A DNA stretch of 64,000 bases from JAHDCJ01 sp039028895 (GCA_039028895.1 JBCCHF010000006.1:124001-188000), one strand, 5' to 3'; positions 17,561 through 27,266 are shown, numbered from the stretch's first letter. Translations and numbers: made by a program. The notes: generated by a model from the sequence alone, not told the origin.

Positions 17561-20500
17561 CTAGGAAATAGCGTTGTTCTTGTTAGTTACCTTAAATTGA
17601 TATCCAACCGATGAACGGGTATTCACTTCTTCCAATGCGTAGTATGACAAGTCGCTTGCTAGTTCTTTCGAAACTTGGCTATCCTTGTTATTTGTATCTC
17701 CGAAGGAAATTCCTCCTGTAGGACAAGCACTAACGCATGCAGGTGTAATATCGCTGTCGCGAAGAGTACGACCTTCTACTTTGGCAGTTAATTTACCTTC
17801 TTGAATTCTCTGAACACAGAAGCTACATTTCTCGATAACACCTCTAGACCTTACTGTTACATCAGGGTTCAATACCATACGTGTCAGAGGATCTCCATAG
17901 AACGGGTACTCATCAACATCTGATTCGACTGCCAACGGATTTTTCTCATTCCATGGGAAGAGATCCGCAGTTGTGTAATCGTACCAGTTGAAACGACGAA
18001 CTTTATAAGGACAGTTATTTGCACAGTAACGGGTACCGATACAGCGGTTGTAGGTCATTTGATTAAGACCTTCAGAACTGTGGTTGGTAGCTCCTACAGG
18101 GCAAACATTTTCACAAGGCGCGTTATCGCAATGCTGACACATCATTGGCTGATAAACAACGTTAGGATTATCAGCATCACCATAGAAATAACGGTCAATA
18201 CGCAACCAGGTCATTTCATGATGACGGAAAACTTCTTGTTTTCCTACAATTGGAACGTTGTTTTCAGCAACACAAGCCACCTGACATGCTCCACAACCAA
18301 TACATAAAGAAAGGTCGATGCTCATCCCCCAGTGATGGCCTTCATTGTAGAATTTCTTTTTGTATTCCTCGTAAGGATATAGTGTCTTCTTATTAAGGTA
18401 TTCTGCAGTCTCCCGTTTTTTCTTGACCTTCTCAATTGTTTTGCTAAGCTCATCCAGATTAGAATAATACAATACAGAACGATCGGTAAGCGACCCCTGG
18501 TAACCTTTACCAAGTGACATCAAAGCGGTCTCATCCACATTTTCTTCACCACCATCTTGTTGAACCCCATAGGTGTGGTGGTACTGAACACATGCATGCT
18601 GCAGGTCACGTCCATTTTTACCTGAAACCGTAACATTAGTAGCATAATATTGAGTATTGCCATCAGCATCAATGGAAAGGAAAGGCCACATTGATTTACC
18701 AACGCCCGTTCCTGCCCTTCCGGAAACGGTACGTCCGTAACCAAGAGCAATTGCACAGGTACCTTCCATTTGACCATATAATTGGTAAGCAGGCATTTTA
18801 ACTGATGACTCTCCTATAGTAACATCTGAATAATCACCATTCTCAAGGCCATTGAATCCTACAAATCGACGATTACCGTCAAATTGTACATTTATCAGAA
18901 GTAGGTTGTCCCAAACACACCGTGTCAATGGATCCGGCATTTCCTGTAGCCAAGGATTATTGGCAAATTGCCCCACTCCTACTCCGATTGGCTCAAAGAA
19001 GGAAATCTCCATGTCAGAACTTGAAGGCTGGCTGATCTTAGTACTGGCAAAATTTACATCACCGGCAAAACCAGGATTTTCTCCGGCTTCGATATCAGCA
19101 TTGAAAACACCATCATGTAAGGAATTATCCCAGAAGGACTGGAATCTTGCATAGTCAGTCTGAAGCAGGAATACATTTTCATTCCAATAAGCTTTCAGGT
19201 AATCAAGATATGCGTTTTCACTATCCGCCACACCTTCAGCATCAGCCCAACTTAGGAGACTGTTCTGTGCCTGACGAGTATTGAAAAGTGGCTGAATTGT
19301 TGGCTGAATTAATAGAAAATGACCATTCTTTGGCTCTACATCTCCCCATGACTCCAGATAGTGGTGATCAGGGCAAGAATATTTACAAGCTGCAAATGTT
19401 TCGTTTGGTAAAGTAGAAAGAGAAACAGAAAGTGCAACATTTTTCAAAGCAGCGCCGAATTGGTCTCCATTAGGCAGATCATATACTGGATTGGCATCAC
19501 CCATCACGAAGACAGCATCAACGCCATTATTTTCCATCTCAGTGATCAGGTTTTGAACATCACTGTCAATGCCCTGACGCTGGTAACTGGCGGAGTTGAA
19601 ATCCATTGTTTTGCCATAAGCACCTATCAAGTTATTAATGGCATTTACGAGGATTTGCTCGCCTAAGTTATTTGAACCGGAAACAACCATTGATCCCTCT
19701 TCACGAGAATCCCAAAGGTCTTTAGCTGCAGCTGCGATACTTGCTGCTGCTTTTTCATTTTTGAAGCTCCCGCTGCCTGCGCTTACTGTCTGAGCACTAG
19801 CGAGTTTTGCTACCTCATTATATAAGGTTGCTGTAGCCAGACCGTATTCTGAAGGTCTGATCAATATCCGGTTGTCAGCATTAGAACCTGTGAGCGACAT
19901 TGAGCTCTCCATATATATAAGGCGTGACATTTCAGGATTTTTGGTATCCTTGATCCTTCTATTCTTAGTAAACTTAGTAGCGTACTCTACAGGAGAGATC
20001 CATGTACCAAGAAAATCAGCACCTAAACTGACAATAACTTTTGCCTTGTCAAAATGATAATCCGGTACCAGTTGGTAATCTTCACCAAAAGAAGCCACGT
20101 TCGCCATCAGCATGGCTGATGAAGACACCGGGTCGTATGTTATAACCTGGGTATTCGGATATTTTGCTTTGAAATCTTCCAGGATCTGTTTTGTCGAAGG
20201 ACTAACGATAGAGTTCGTTACAATACGGATTCTACCATCAGGTTTCAAACCGTTCTTGATGACTTCATCAATTTCAGCCCATGACATTTGGGTAATCGGA
20301 TCACGACGATCATAGGATTCTTTCACCTGTCCTGGGTGTTTCAATCTTGATGTATCATACAATTCAAGTACAGAAGCCTGAACTCTTGCTGAGGTACCAC
20401 CATCCGTCATTGCTGACATGGCATTACCTTCAATCTTGATTGGACGGCCTTCCCTGGTCTTTACAACCACTGGACAAACATCACCACCTTTCACAAAAGT

Positions 20501-20803
20501 TGATGCGTAATAAGTGGCCACACCAGGAACAATTGCATCTGGCTTGACAATGTAGGGGATTCCCTTTTTAACAGGGATATCGCAACCTGCTGCTATCGTT
20601 GCAGCACCCAGACCGAAACCCATGTATTTTAAGAAATCTCGGCGGCTAGAACCTTTGGTTACCTCCTCAACTTTACCTTCATCAGAAAGAGCGTCAATGA
20701 TGGGTAATTCAAAGAATTCCTGAGCCTGTTGACTTTTTAGGAATTCCGGGTCACGGTTGAGTTCTTCACTCCCAGTCCAGATATCCATATGCTTATTCTC
20801 CAT
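17561..20803 (-). CDS. actB: Alternative complex III subunit ActB (molybdopterin-like plus Fe-S domains)
   Basis: Large extracytoplasmic subunit of 1080 residues. It begins with a variant twin-arginine signal (SSRRDFLKYMGFGLGAATI). A molybdopterin-oxidoreductase-like domain follows that in this family binds no molybdenum. The C-terminal ferredoxin domain has CIGCGACQVAC, CQHCDNAPCENVC, CIGTRYCANNC and CSFCVQ...CVSAC, enough for several Fe-S clusters. The longest frame starts with GTG at 20827, but the ATG at 20803 lies 2 bases after the actA stop and avoids overlap, so it was chosen. Confidence 0.94.
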   Translation of the reverse strand: MENKHMDIWTGSEELNRDPEFLKSQQAQEFFELPIIDALSDEGKVEEVTKGSSRRDFLKYMGFGLGAATIAAGCDIPVKKGIPYIVKPDAIVPGVATYYASTFVKGGDVCPVVVKTREGRPIKIEGNAMSAMTDGGTSARVQASVLELYDTSRLKHPGQVKESYDRRDPITQMSWAEIDEVIKNGLKPDGRIRIVTNSIVSPSTKQILEDFKAKYPNTQVITYDPVSSSAMLMANVASFGEDYQLVPDYHFDKAKVIVSLGADFLGTWISPVEYATKFTKNRRIKDTKNPEMSRLIYMESSMSLTGSNADNRILIRPSEYGLATATLYNEVAKLASAQTVSAGSGSFKNEKAAASIAAAAKDLWDSREEGSMVVSGSNNLGEQILVNAINNLIGAYGKTMDFNSASYQRQGIDSDVQNLITEMENNGVDAVFVMGDANPVYDLPNGDQFGAALKNVALSVSLSTLPNETFAACKYSCPDHHYLESWGDVEPKNGHFLLIQPTIQPLFNTRQAQNSLLSWADAEGVADSENAYLDYLKAYWNENVFLLQTDYARFQSFWDNSLHDGVFNADIEAGENPGFAGDVNFASTKISQPSSSDMEISFFEPIGVGVGQFANNPWLQEMPDPLTRCVWDNLLLINVQFDGNRRFVGFNGLENGDYSDVTIGESSVKMPAYQLYGQMEGTCAIALGYGRTVSGRAGTGVGKSMWPFLSIDADGNTQYYATNVTVSGKNGRDLQHACVQYHHTYGVQQDGGEENVDETALMSLGKGYQGSLTDRSVLYYSNLDELSKTIEKVKKKRETAEYLNKKTLYPYEEYKKKFYNEGHHWGMSIDLSLCIGCGACQVACVAENNVPIVGKQEVFRHHEMTWLRIDRYFYGDADNPNVVYQPMMCQHCDNAPCENVCPVGATNHSSEGLNQMTYNRCIGTRYCANNCPYKVRRFNWYDYTTADLFPWNEKNPLAVESDVDEYPFYGDPLTRMVLNPDVTVRSRGVIEKCSFCVQRIQEGKLTAKVEGRTLRDSDITPACVSACPTGGISFGDTNNKDSQVSKELASDLSYYALEEVNTRSSVGYQFKVTNKNNAIS

Positions 20804-20805
20804 GA

Positions 20806-22206
20806 TTAATAATGGCATTTTTGGCACTCCAATCCTCCGATATCTTCAACGGTGATCTTGTCAACGTTACCTGATTGGAGGTCTTTGTGATATTGTTGGT
20901 ATGATTTGGTATAATAGTCGTTTCCTTCAAACTGCACAGCAGTTTCACGGTGGCAGTTTATGCACCACCCCATTGAGAGTGGAGAATACTGTACAACAAC
21001 TTCCATTTCTTCTACTTTGCCGTGACAATCTTGGCATTCAACTTCTCCTGCTGTTACGTGTTGTGCGTGATTGAAGTATGCATGGTCAGGGAGATTATGA
21101 ATACGTTCCCAAACGATTGGCTGGTTAATAAATGGTAGAACACCTTCAACCTGTCGATTAACTTCTCTTGTAATGGCAGATTCTTTCTTGCCATCATTTT
21201 CAGCACGGTATGTTTCATCGATCCACTTGGCGAAAATGGCCTTTGCGGTATCGGCTGGCATATCTTCATAATTCTCGATATACTGACCAGTATTCGGGTC
21301 CCAACCCGCAGATGCATAAATTTTGGTTAACTCCTCTGTGCCGTATTCAGAACCTACCTTAACAGCAGTGTGGCAATTCATACAGGTGTTGACTGCAGGA
21401 ATAGTTGCATGCTTAGAACGACGAGCTCCGTCGTGGCAATAGTTACAATCAATCTGGTGAATACCTGCATGGGTCTCATGAGAGAACTTGATTGGCTGTT
21501 CTGGCGCGTAGTTTTGCTGACGGCCCATGTCAATAGCATTATTGACTGTTGTATAACCTCCAAGAATAACAGCAGCGAAGATGACAAAGCCAATAACTGG
21601 CTTGCTCGTGAGTAATTCTACAAGAGATTGCCTTGGTGGAGCCTCAACTCCTGCCTGAACCGCCGTCATGTGGTTAAGGTTGGAGACGATACGGGCAAGT
21701 ACCACAGCGAAAACGGCCAACACACCAAACAGCAAGAGCATCATGGCCGGGCTGGTGCCCGAATCAGCTGCACCCCCTCCTGCTACATCATTGCTGGTAA
21801 TGGATGGTGGTGGAGCACAAGGGCCCTCCCCTGTATATACACCATTAATGTAACACAAGATCGCATCGATATCGGCATCTGTAAGGTTAGGGAATGCTGT
21901 CATCACGGTTGGTGCCCACTCAGCCCATAATTCTTTGGCTTTTGGGTGACCATCGGATATCATTTTTTGAGAATTTCGTATCCACTCGTACAAATCCTCT
22001 TTCGGGTAATCAGCCCATCTTTCTTCAGTACCGCCCAGTGCCGGACCGGTTAATTTGTTCTTCATGTCCTTATTATGGCAACTGGCACAATTGGCTTTAA
22101 ACAAAGCTTTGCCGTCAGGAGTGGCTTCCTGTGCCCATAATGTGGAAGAGGAAAAACCGAGGAAGAATGTAAGTAAGAGACTGGTAATCAGACTTCTAAT
22201 CATCAT
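20806..22206 (-). CDS. actA: Alternative complex III subunit ActA, hexaheme cytochrome c
   Basis: Secreted, membrane-bound multiheme cytochrome of 466 residues. After a signal peptide (starting MMIRSL) comes a class I cytochrome domain with ANCASCH, then two hydrophobic segments, then a pentaheme part with CNYCH, CMNCH, CQDCH, CINCH and a final CQKCHY at the very C-terminus. The longest frame starts 18 codons earlier, but the signal peptide supports 22206 (or 22203). It is the first gene of the act-cox operon, behind a well-formed promoter. Confidence 0.94.
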   Translation of the reverse strand: MMIRSLITSLLLTFFLGFSSSTLWAQEATPDGKALFKANCASCHNKDMKNKLTGPALGGTEERWADYPKEDLYEWIRNSQKMISDGHPKAKELWAEWAPTVMTAFPNLTDADIDAILCYINGVYTGEGPCAPPPSITSNDVAGGGAADSGTSPAMMLLLFGVLAVFAVVLARIVSNLNHMTAVQAGVEAPPRQSLVELLTSKPVIGFVIFAAVILGGYTTVNNAIDMGRQQNYAPEQPIKFSHETHAGIHQIDCNYCHDGARRSKHATIPAVNTCMNCHTAVKVGSEYGTEELTKIYASAGWDPNTGQYIENYEDMPADTAKAIFAKWIDETYRAENDGKKESAITREVNRQVEGVLPFINQPIVWERIHNLPDHAYFNHAQHVTAGEVECQDCHGKVEEMEVVVQYSPLSMGWCINCHRETAVQFEGNDYYTKSYQQYHKDLQSGNVDKITVEDIGGLECQKCHY

Positions 22207-22257
22207 TTTTGACAACTTTAACAGTTCGGTTTGAAATGGCTTCTCGCGAATTCGAGG

Positions 22258-22288
22258 CAAATTTACAATTCAGCTATCTCAAAACCAA
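22258..22288 (-). promoter_or_regulatory. Promoter of the act-cox respiratory operon
   Basis: Reading the minus strand, TTG at 22288-22286 is followed after 20 bases by TAAATTTG (22265-22258), a full match to the Bacteroidota -7 box TAnnTTTG. The expected start of transcription is near 22251, leaving a leader of about 45 bases before the actA ATG at 22206. Confidence 0.7.
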
Positions 22289-22453
22289 TAAATTACTAGG
22301 TATCCAATGTATTTAGATTTCTTCTAAATAGTCATTAGCAACCTGTATATTTTAACTTTTCCTTAACAGACTGGATCAAGAAAGAATAAAGGTAAAAAAT
22401 ATCAATTGTCTGCCATGTACAGATTCTAAAAGCAGTAATGTTTTTTTTGTCAA

Positions 22454-23098
22454 TTAGAGCCTATGAGCAATGCATACGAAGTAGCTGAAAATAAGTTCCT
22501 TTTTTACAAGGTCTTTATGCTGAATTTTGAGCCCTGTCCTTTCAATCATGCTGCAATATTCAGAAAGATTGTATTGGTGAGGATGAAGAATATCACCTGG
22601 TATAAGTTGGAAGATTCTTTTTAAAAATTCGTTATTGTGGGCATCGACAGAAATAATCAATCTCCCTCCCGGAACCAGCAGGGATGAAAGGTTCTCAAGA
22701 CACAGGCCAAGATCAGCGACATGGTTTATAGCGTTCAGGCAAAAAATAGTATCAAATACGAAAGGACTTTCAAAATCCTCTATTGCTTTATTGTAAAAAG
22801 TGACCCATGGATAAGTCGACTTTGAAAAATGTGGTAATTTGGATTCATAGGCATCTAGTAATGGGTCTAGGGCCACAACTTTATTTTTATTGAGGATGCT
22901 AAAGAGACCAGCCGGCCCACACCCCGCATCTAGAACTACTTCGTTTGGGCTAACTTTGACGTCAATCTTTTCCAGGAAGGTAATCCAATAGTCTTTTTTC
23001 CACTGTATATATTCGTCAGTAGGTTTATACCTGAGATAGCGTTGCCACCACTTTAGCTCAACAGCCTGTGCCACTTTCCAACGTAAGGGTGTTTTCAT
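22454..23098 (-). CDS. Class I SAM-dependent methyltransferase
   Basis: A 214-residue protein with motif I VVLDAGCGPAGLF, the acidic end of strand 2 (VVALDPL) and the later motifs FDTIFCLNAINHV and LLVPGGRLIISVD. This is the Methyltransf_11 type with unknown substrate. It stands alone on the minus strand between actA and the divergently transcribed Smr gene. Confidence 0.88.
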   Translation of the reverse strand: MKTPLRWKVAQAVELKWWQRYLRYKPTDEYIQWKKDYWITFLEKIDVKVSPNEVVLDAGCGPAGLFSILNKNKVVALDPLLDAYESKLPHFSKSTYPWVTFYNKAIEDFESPFVFDTIFCLNAINHVADLGLCLENLSSLLVPGGRLIISVDAHNNEFLKRIFQLIPGDILHPHQYNLSEYCSMIERTGLKIQHKDLVKKELIFSYFVCIAHRL

Positions 23099-23116
23099 TT
23101 AATTTGGAATCGATAA

Positions 23117-23144
23117 TTGATTGCGCGCAAATTGGTTAATTTTG
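23117..23144 (+). promoter_or_regulatory. Likely promoter of the Smr-domain gene
   Basis: TTG at 23117-23119, a 17-base spacer, and TAATTTTG at 23137-23144, a full match to the TAnnTTTG -7 box. The predicted start lies about 40 bases before the ATG at 23192. The spacer is shorter than the 20 bases seen at other promoters in the window. Confidence 0.5.
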
Positions 23145-23191
23145 ACCGTTGACACAAGGAGCCATCAAAAAACTTTTGGAATACATGAATT

Positions 23192-23980
23192 ATGAAGGAA
23201 GGGATCTTTTTGGGGTTTGAACCCCAATCAAATGTCGCAGGTGAAATTTCCAGATACCAGGTGTGGTTAATCAACACATCTGGCTATGATATGGTGTATT
23301 CCATTCTTTTCACACTAAAAACAGGTACCAGGAAATCGCTTAATGGCAAATTGGATAATAAAAAAGCAGAATCCATAGGTTATTTGCAAAAAGATCAGCT
23401 CAATGATGGTCCTGTTTACAATTTTGATTGCCGGGCAATAACCACCCAGGGCACCGGGAAGAAGCAACAAAAAGCAATTAAGGTAAAGGCCCAACAATTT
23501 TTTAAAAAAGTAGGCTTTTTGCCTGTTGTAAAAATGGAAGGTCATATTTATGAGCTTTTCAACGAATCCGGCTCCGCGCCATCTGTAAAGCCCGCACCTT
23601 CTCTAAAAGCCTACACTAAAAAATTTATTAAAGAACGGCCCCCTGAAACTCAATTAGAAGAGCAACTCTTAAACCTCTACAACATTGAAGAAAGAGCATC
23701 ATTTGAATCAAAAGTAGATCTTCATATTGAAAAGCTGACAAAAGATTTCAGGCGTTTGTCCAACAGTGAGATCTTAGCTCTGCAGATGAGGCATTTTAAA
23801 TCATTTATGGCTGATGCCATTAGATTGGGGATGGAAGAAGTAATCATCATTCACGGAAAAGGTTCAGGCAGACTCCGTGACCATATCTGGAAAGCGCTGG
23901 ATGATTACCCGGAAGTTGAAGGGAAGGAAGGAGGCTACCACGAAGGTTTTGAATTCGGGGCAACCCGGGTATTCCTTTAG
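23192..23980 (+). CDS. DUF2027-like protein with C-terminal Smr domain
   Basis: A 262-residue protein. The first 115 residues resemble the middle domain of Bacteroidota DUF2027 proteins (FLGFEPQ, YQVWLINTSGYDMVYSI). Residues about 178-262 form a Smr domain with VDLHIEKL and the loop IIHGKGSGRLRD, the nucleic-acid-binding or nicking module also found at the end of MutS2. Many relatives have an additional N-terminal segment that I do not see here; a promoter-like sequence lies where it would be, so the short form seems natural. Confidence 0.85.
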   Translation: MKEGIFLGFEPQSNVAGEISRYQVWLINTSGYDMVYSILFTLKTGTRKSLNGKLDNKKAESIGYLQKDQLNDGPVYNFDCRAITTQGTGKKQQKAIKVKAQQFFKKVGFLPVVKMEGHIYELFNESGSAPSVKPAPSLKAYTKKFIKERPPETQLEEQLLNLYNIEERASFESKVDLHIEKLTKDFRRLSNSEILALQMRHFKSFMADAIRLGMEEVIIIHGKGSGRLRDHIWKALDDYPEVEGKEGGYHEGFEFGATRVFL

Positions 23981-24020
23981 CCGCATCCAGTAAACAGTCC
24001 ATAAATGAAATTTTCCCAGA

Positions 24021-24569
24021 TCAATCTCTAAGGAACGAGGCAAATGCCTGCAGCGAAATAAAGTGATAGTCTATATCTGCTCTTTCGATGGGTGTTTCAG
24101 CAAGATAAACGGTGGTCATGTCGACAGCTTTTCCAAATTCCATATCCGTAACCTTGTCGCCAACCATTATACTTTTTTCAAAGACAATTTCAGGGAAGTC
24201 TCTTTTGGCTTCATGAGCCATGCCTGTATTGGGTTTTCGGCAAGGTGGATCGTCACGTTCTAAACCCGGACAAAAATAAAAATCATCAATCCTTCCCCCT
24301 TTTTCGACTATTTGTTTCCAAAGATGAAAGTGAACGAGATGCAAGTCTTTTTCTGTCATTAACCCCTTACCTATCCCTTGCTGATTGGTAGCGATTACTA
24401 TATGACCAAAAGCGCCGTTAAAGAAAGCCATTGCTTCTGTGACCCCTGGCAATAATTCCAGTTCTTGCGGCGTCCTTACATACGCCCCGGACAATTGGCG
24501 ATTCAACACACCATCACGGTCGAGAAATAATGTCCACGATTTGTCGATTTCTAGCTTTGGTATATGCAT
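24021..24569 (-). CDS. HAD-IIIA phosphatase, GmhB-like, reduced zinc loop
   Basis: A 182-residue HAD phosphatase with LFLDRDGVLN (nucleophile and acid/base aspartates), ATNQQG, CRKPNTGM and MVGDKVTDMEF. It matches the family of D-glycero-D-manno-heptose 1,7-bisphosphate phosphatases used in lipopolysaccharide core or S-layer sugar synthesis. The zinc-binding loop is degenerate: CPGLERDDPPCRKP keeps two cysteines, where GmhB normally has C-x-H and C-x-C. No other heptose gene is nearby, so the substrate is uncertain. Confidence 0.85.
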   Translation of the reverse strand: MHIPKLEIDKSWTLFLDRDGVLNRQLSGAYVRTPQELELLPGVTEAMAFFNGAFGHIVIATNQQGIGKGLMTEKDLHLVHFHLWKQIVEKGGRIDDFYFCPGLERDDPPCRKPNTGMAHEAKRDFPEIVFEKSIMVGDKVTDMEFGKAVDMTTVYLAETPIERADIDYHFISLQAFASFLRD

Positions 24570-24573
24570 CTCC

Positions 24574-24581
24574 CAAAGGTA
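24574..24581 (-). promoter_or_regulatory. Possible -7 box of the HAD phosphatase gene (leaderless)
   Basis: TACCTTTG on the minus strand is a full match to TAnnTTTG, but it ends only 5 bases before the ATG at 24569. If used, transcription would begin at or beside the start codon. There is no good TTG 20 bases upstream. Confidence 0.35.
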
Positions 24582-24600
24582 AGTTCTTCCGGATTTTTTT

Positions 24601-24608
24601 TACATTTG
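24601..24608 (+). promoter_or_regulatory. -7 box of the desaturase gene
   Basis: TACATTTG is a full match to the TAnnTTTG -7 box, 28 bases before the ATG at 24637. A clear -33 TTG is not present at 17-21 bases upstream. It lies 20 bases from the opposite-strand box at 24574-24581. Confidence 0.45.
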
Positions 24609-24636
24609 TTCTATCACTTTTAAAGAGATCCTCCTT

Positions 24637-25581
24637 ATGCTTCGGTACACGGCAGATATCAGAACACTTGTTTTCGTCGTCCTTTACTTTGTTTTTACTG
24701 CAGGTGGTTGGCTATTATTTCCTTTGGCTTCCCTTGCCGGAAAGATAGGCATCGTCGTGCTTCTATGCGTATGGTCATTTTTCTGCGCTGTAATCATTCA
24801 CAACACAATTCACTGTCCGATCTTCAGAAAAAAGAGTTGGAATAAAGTTTTCCAGGTGATTCTCTCTTTTACCTATGGTCATTCTGTGAGTGCTTATGTT
24901 CCTGGGCACAATTTTAGTCATCATCGGCACACCCAAACCAAAAAGGATAATATCAGGACATCTAAAATGCAGTTTCGCTGGAACCTGCTGAATCAGCTGT
25001 TGTTCTTTTTCAGAATGTCAAATGACATCATGATCAACGAATTCCGTTTTTTCTTGAAAATCAGGAAGGAGAAACCAAAATGGATCAGGCAGTACCTGTT
25101 TGAACTAGCATTGGTTTTAGGCACCAAAATCGGACTTACTATTCTCAATTGGCAGTTAGCTCTTTTCCTGATCTGGATACCACATTTGTATGCCGTTTGG
25201 GGCATAGTAAGTACCAATTTCTGGCAACATGACGGATGCGACCCTGAACATGAGTATAATCACTCGCGTACATTCACCTCGAAATTGCTCAATTACTTCA
25301 CCTTTAATAACGGGTACCACGCGGCTCATCATGAAAAACCGGGACTCCATTGGAGTCTATTGCCGGCTTTCCATGCTGAACATCTTGCCGAACATACACA
25401 TCCCAACCTTCAACGTAACTCGCTCTTCATGTTCTGTTGGGAATATTGCATATGGCCTGGCAAACGTGTAGATTACTTAGGTAATCCGGTTGTCCTGCCC
25501 ATTGAAGGGCCTGACCATGATTGGGTAGAAGAAGTATGGGAAACTGCTCATAAAAACAACGTTTCATTCGGCGTCGAATAA
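24637..25581 (+). CDS. Membrane fatty acid desaturase family protein
   Basis: A 314-residue integral membrane di-iron enzyme. Its histidine boxes are HNTIH (near residue 55), HNFSHHRHTQ (near residue 90) and NNGYHAAHHEKPGLHW (near residue 225), and it has about four to five membrane helices. Such enzymes introduce double bonds or hydroxyls into acyl chains or related lipids; the substrate is not readable. No electron-transfer partner gene is adjacent. The 3' end faces the DUF5723 gene. Confidence 0.9.
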   Translation: MLRYTADIRTLVFVVLYFVFTAGGWLLFPLASLAGKIGIVVLLCVWSFFCAVIIHNTIHCPIFRKKSWNKVFQVILSFTYGHSVSAYVPGHNFSHHRHTQTKKDNIRTSKMQFRWNLLNQLLFFFRMSNDIMINEFRFFLKIRKEKPKWIRQYLFELALVLGTKIGLTILNWQLALFLIWIPHLYAVWGIVSTNFWQHDGCDPEHEYNHSRTFTSKLLNYFTFNNGYHAAHHEKPGLHWSLLPAFHAEHLAEHTHPNLQRNSLFMFCWEYCIWPGKRVDYLGNPVVLPIEGPDHDWVEEVWETAHKNNVSFGVE

Positions 25582-25606
25582 CGTATTCCTAGAAGCAGTG
25601 GATTTT

Positions 25607-27088
25607 TTAAAAATTATAACACTTCACGTTGCCACTTTTGCCTCGCCCTGAGCCTTTACTGCCACCTTTATTGACTGTAAAGAACGGGTTGATCTTTAGC
25701 GCAACATAGAAATCTGATCCCGTCAGTTCATCTTTGGAATTAAACATTCCGCCAAGGTTTTCTGACCCTACGGTAAGCGGCCCGAGTCGAACTGACGTGC
25801 CTACCTGTAACCATTTATCATTAACTAGCGAAACGGGTACCGAAACTTCAAGCCAGCGCCATTCAACTCGTGGTGTTACTGCTATTATATTAGTTCTTTT
25901 CAAACCACTTCCCTTACCAGCAATTCGCCTGACAACAGCCGCATTGACGAAAATCGGTCCGGCTACAGCCAAATCAGCCTGTACACTTAAAGCGGTTGGC
26001 AAAGCCATCCCAAAACGACCATCAACAAAAGATTGGGCCGAATCACCAAACACCTGTGAACTTACCAGATTGACCAACTCTTCTCTTGAGTCAATATTTT
26101 CGTAATCGTCCAGTGATACCAGGAAAGCAGGATCTAGTGTCAACTGATGTTGTTCCGTTCTTTCTTTAAAAGTGATCTTGCCCACATCAAGCAATGAAGC
26201 TCCTAGCTTAAGTTTGTAATTACCTTCTCCGTCTTCACCCATTGTAAAAACAGCGCCCAGGTCAAATCCAATTCCCGAGCCGTTTCTTTGGAAGTCATAA
26301 CTTTCTCCTGTTGCATCATCAAATAACACATTGGAGGCAAAACCATAGCCAACATTAATCGTCTGAAGGCTAGCAGTATCCTGGGGCAATAATGTTATCG
26401 TGGCCTGTTGTTGGTTATCAAAGTAGAAAGCTTCGTAACCTTGAAGGAATTTGACCGAACCACCTATGTAAATTGAACCATCATAGGTTTCCATCAACTT
26501 GGTAGAAAAGTTAAGTCCTATCTCACTCCACGCCATCCCGGAGACCTGAAAGGGATCGACTGTGAAGGGTTCATTTAGTGCTTGTTCGCTTAACTGATAA
26601 TATCCCAAACTGGCGGGGATATTGGTTGACGAGGCCATCGCCCTGAAATTTGTGGTAACACCAAAACTATGGTTACCGACTTTTACCATGACTGACGGAC
26701 CAGTAACAAACTGGCTAAGGTGGATTTGTTTCTTATTATTACCCCTGTAGTAATCGGCAATTATACTACCCTCTCCAGGGGTTTCCCCGTTCAGATCAGG
26801 ACGGGAAGCGAAGTTGAAATCTGACTTCAGCAAGCTCATCACTGAGGTATTTTCAAGGAACCCGTAATTGTTCTGAAAAAATGCCCCACCAGCTACAAGA
26901 TTCACATCCCAGTTAAATTTGGAAGTTGCTGTCCAGGCAGGATTGATAAACGTGCTGTTGATACCACTGTAATTACTCAGTTTGAGGCCGAGTTGCTCCT
27001 GGGCTACTGAGTTAAAGCTTGCGAAAATGAGACAAAAGGTGAAAAAAAGTACAAAAGGTCTGACACCAAAATCTGGTTTGGAATTCAT
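25607..27088 (-). CDS. DUF5723 family outer-membrane-like protein
   Basis: A 493-residue secreted protein with a signal peptide ending SVAQ and an early segment LKLSNYSGINSTFINPAW typical of DUF5723. The long alternating strands suggest a beta barrel. The C-terminus is a Gly/Ser/Lys-rich stretch (NKGGSKGSGRGKSG). The function of the family is not known to me. It is transcribed away from the following plus-strand gene. Confidence 0.82.
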   Translation of the reverse strand: MNSKPDFGVRPFVLFFTFCLIFASFNSVAQEQLGLKLSNYSGINSTFINPAWTATSKFNWDVNLVAGGAFFQNNYGFLENTSVMSLLKSDFNFASRPDLNGETPGEGSIIADYYRGNNKKQIHLSQFVTGPSVMVKVGNHSFGVTTNFRAMASSTNIPASLGYYQLSEQALNEPFTVDPFQVSGMAWSEIGLNFSTKLMETYDGSIYIGGSVKFLQGYEAFYFDNQQQATITLLPQDTASLQTINVGYGFASNVLFDDATGESYDFQRNGSGIGFDLGAVFTMGEDGEGNYKLKLGASLLDVGKITFKERTEQHQLTLDPAFLVSLDDYENIDSREELVNLVSSQVFGDSAQSFVDGRFGMALPTALSVQADLAVAGPIFVNAAVVRRIAGKGSGLKRTNIIAVTPRVEWRWLEVSVPVSLVNDKWLQVGTSVRLGPLTVGSENLGGMFNSKDELTGSDFYVALKINPFFTVNKGGSKGSGRGKSGNVKCYNF

Positions 27089-27266
27089 AAGTACAGCTTT
27101 AGGTTTACCCCTTCGTGCTATTCCGAAAAGGGTTTTGAATTAGTGCAATTGTAAAAGCTGTAACTATATAGTCTGGATGTTTTATGGTTAATTGACCCTT
27201 TATTTACGCTTTCATAGAGAGAATATTGCCTGTCATTTGTAATTTTAATGTCTGAAATAGAGCGAT

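Noticed and set aside
23185..23192. Frameshift upstream of the Smr gene that would restore a longer N-terminus
   Set aside because: The upstream 90 bases hold a promoter-like sequence and no coding resemblance to the missing segment.
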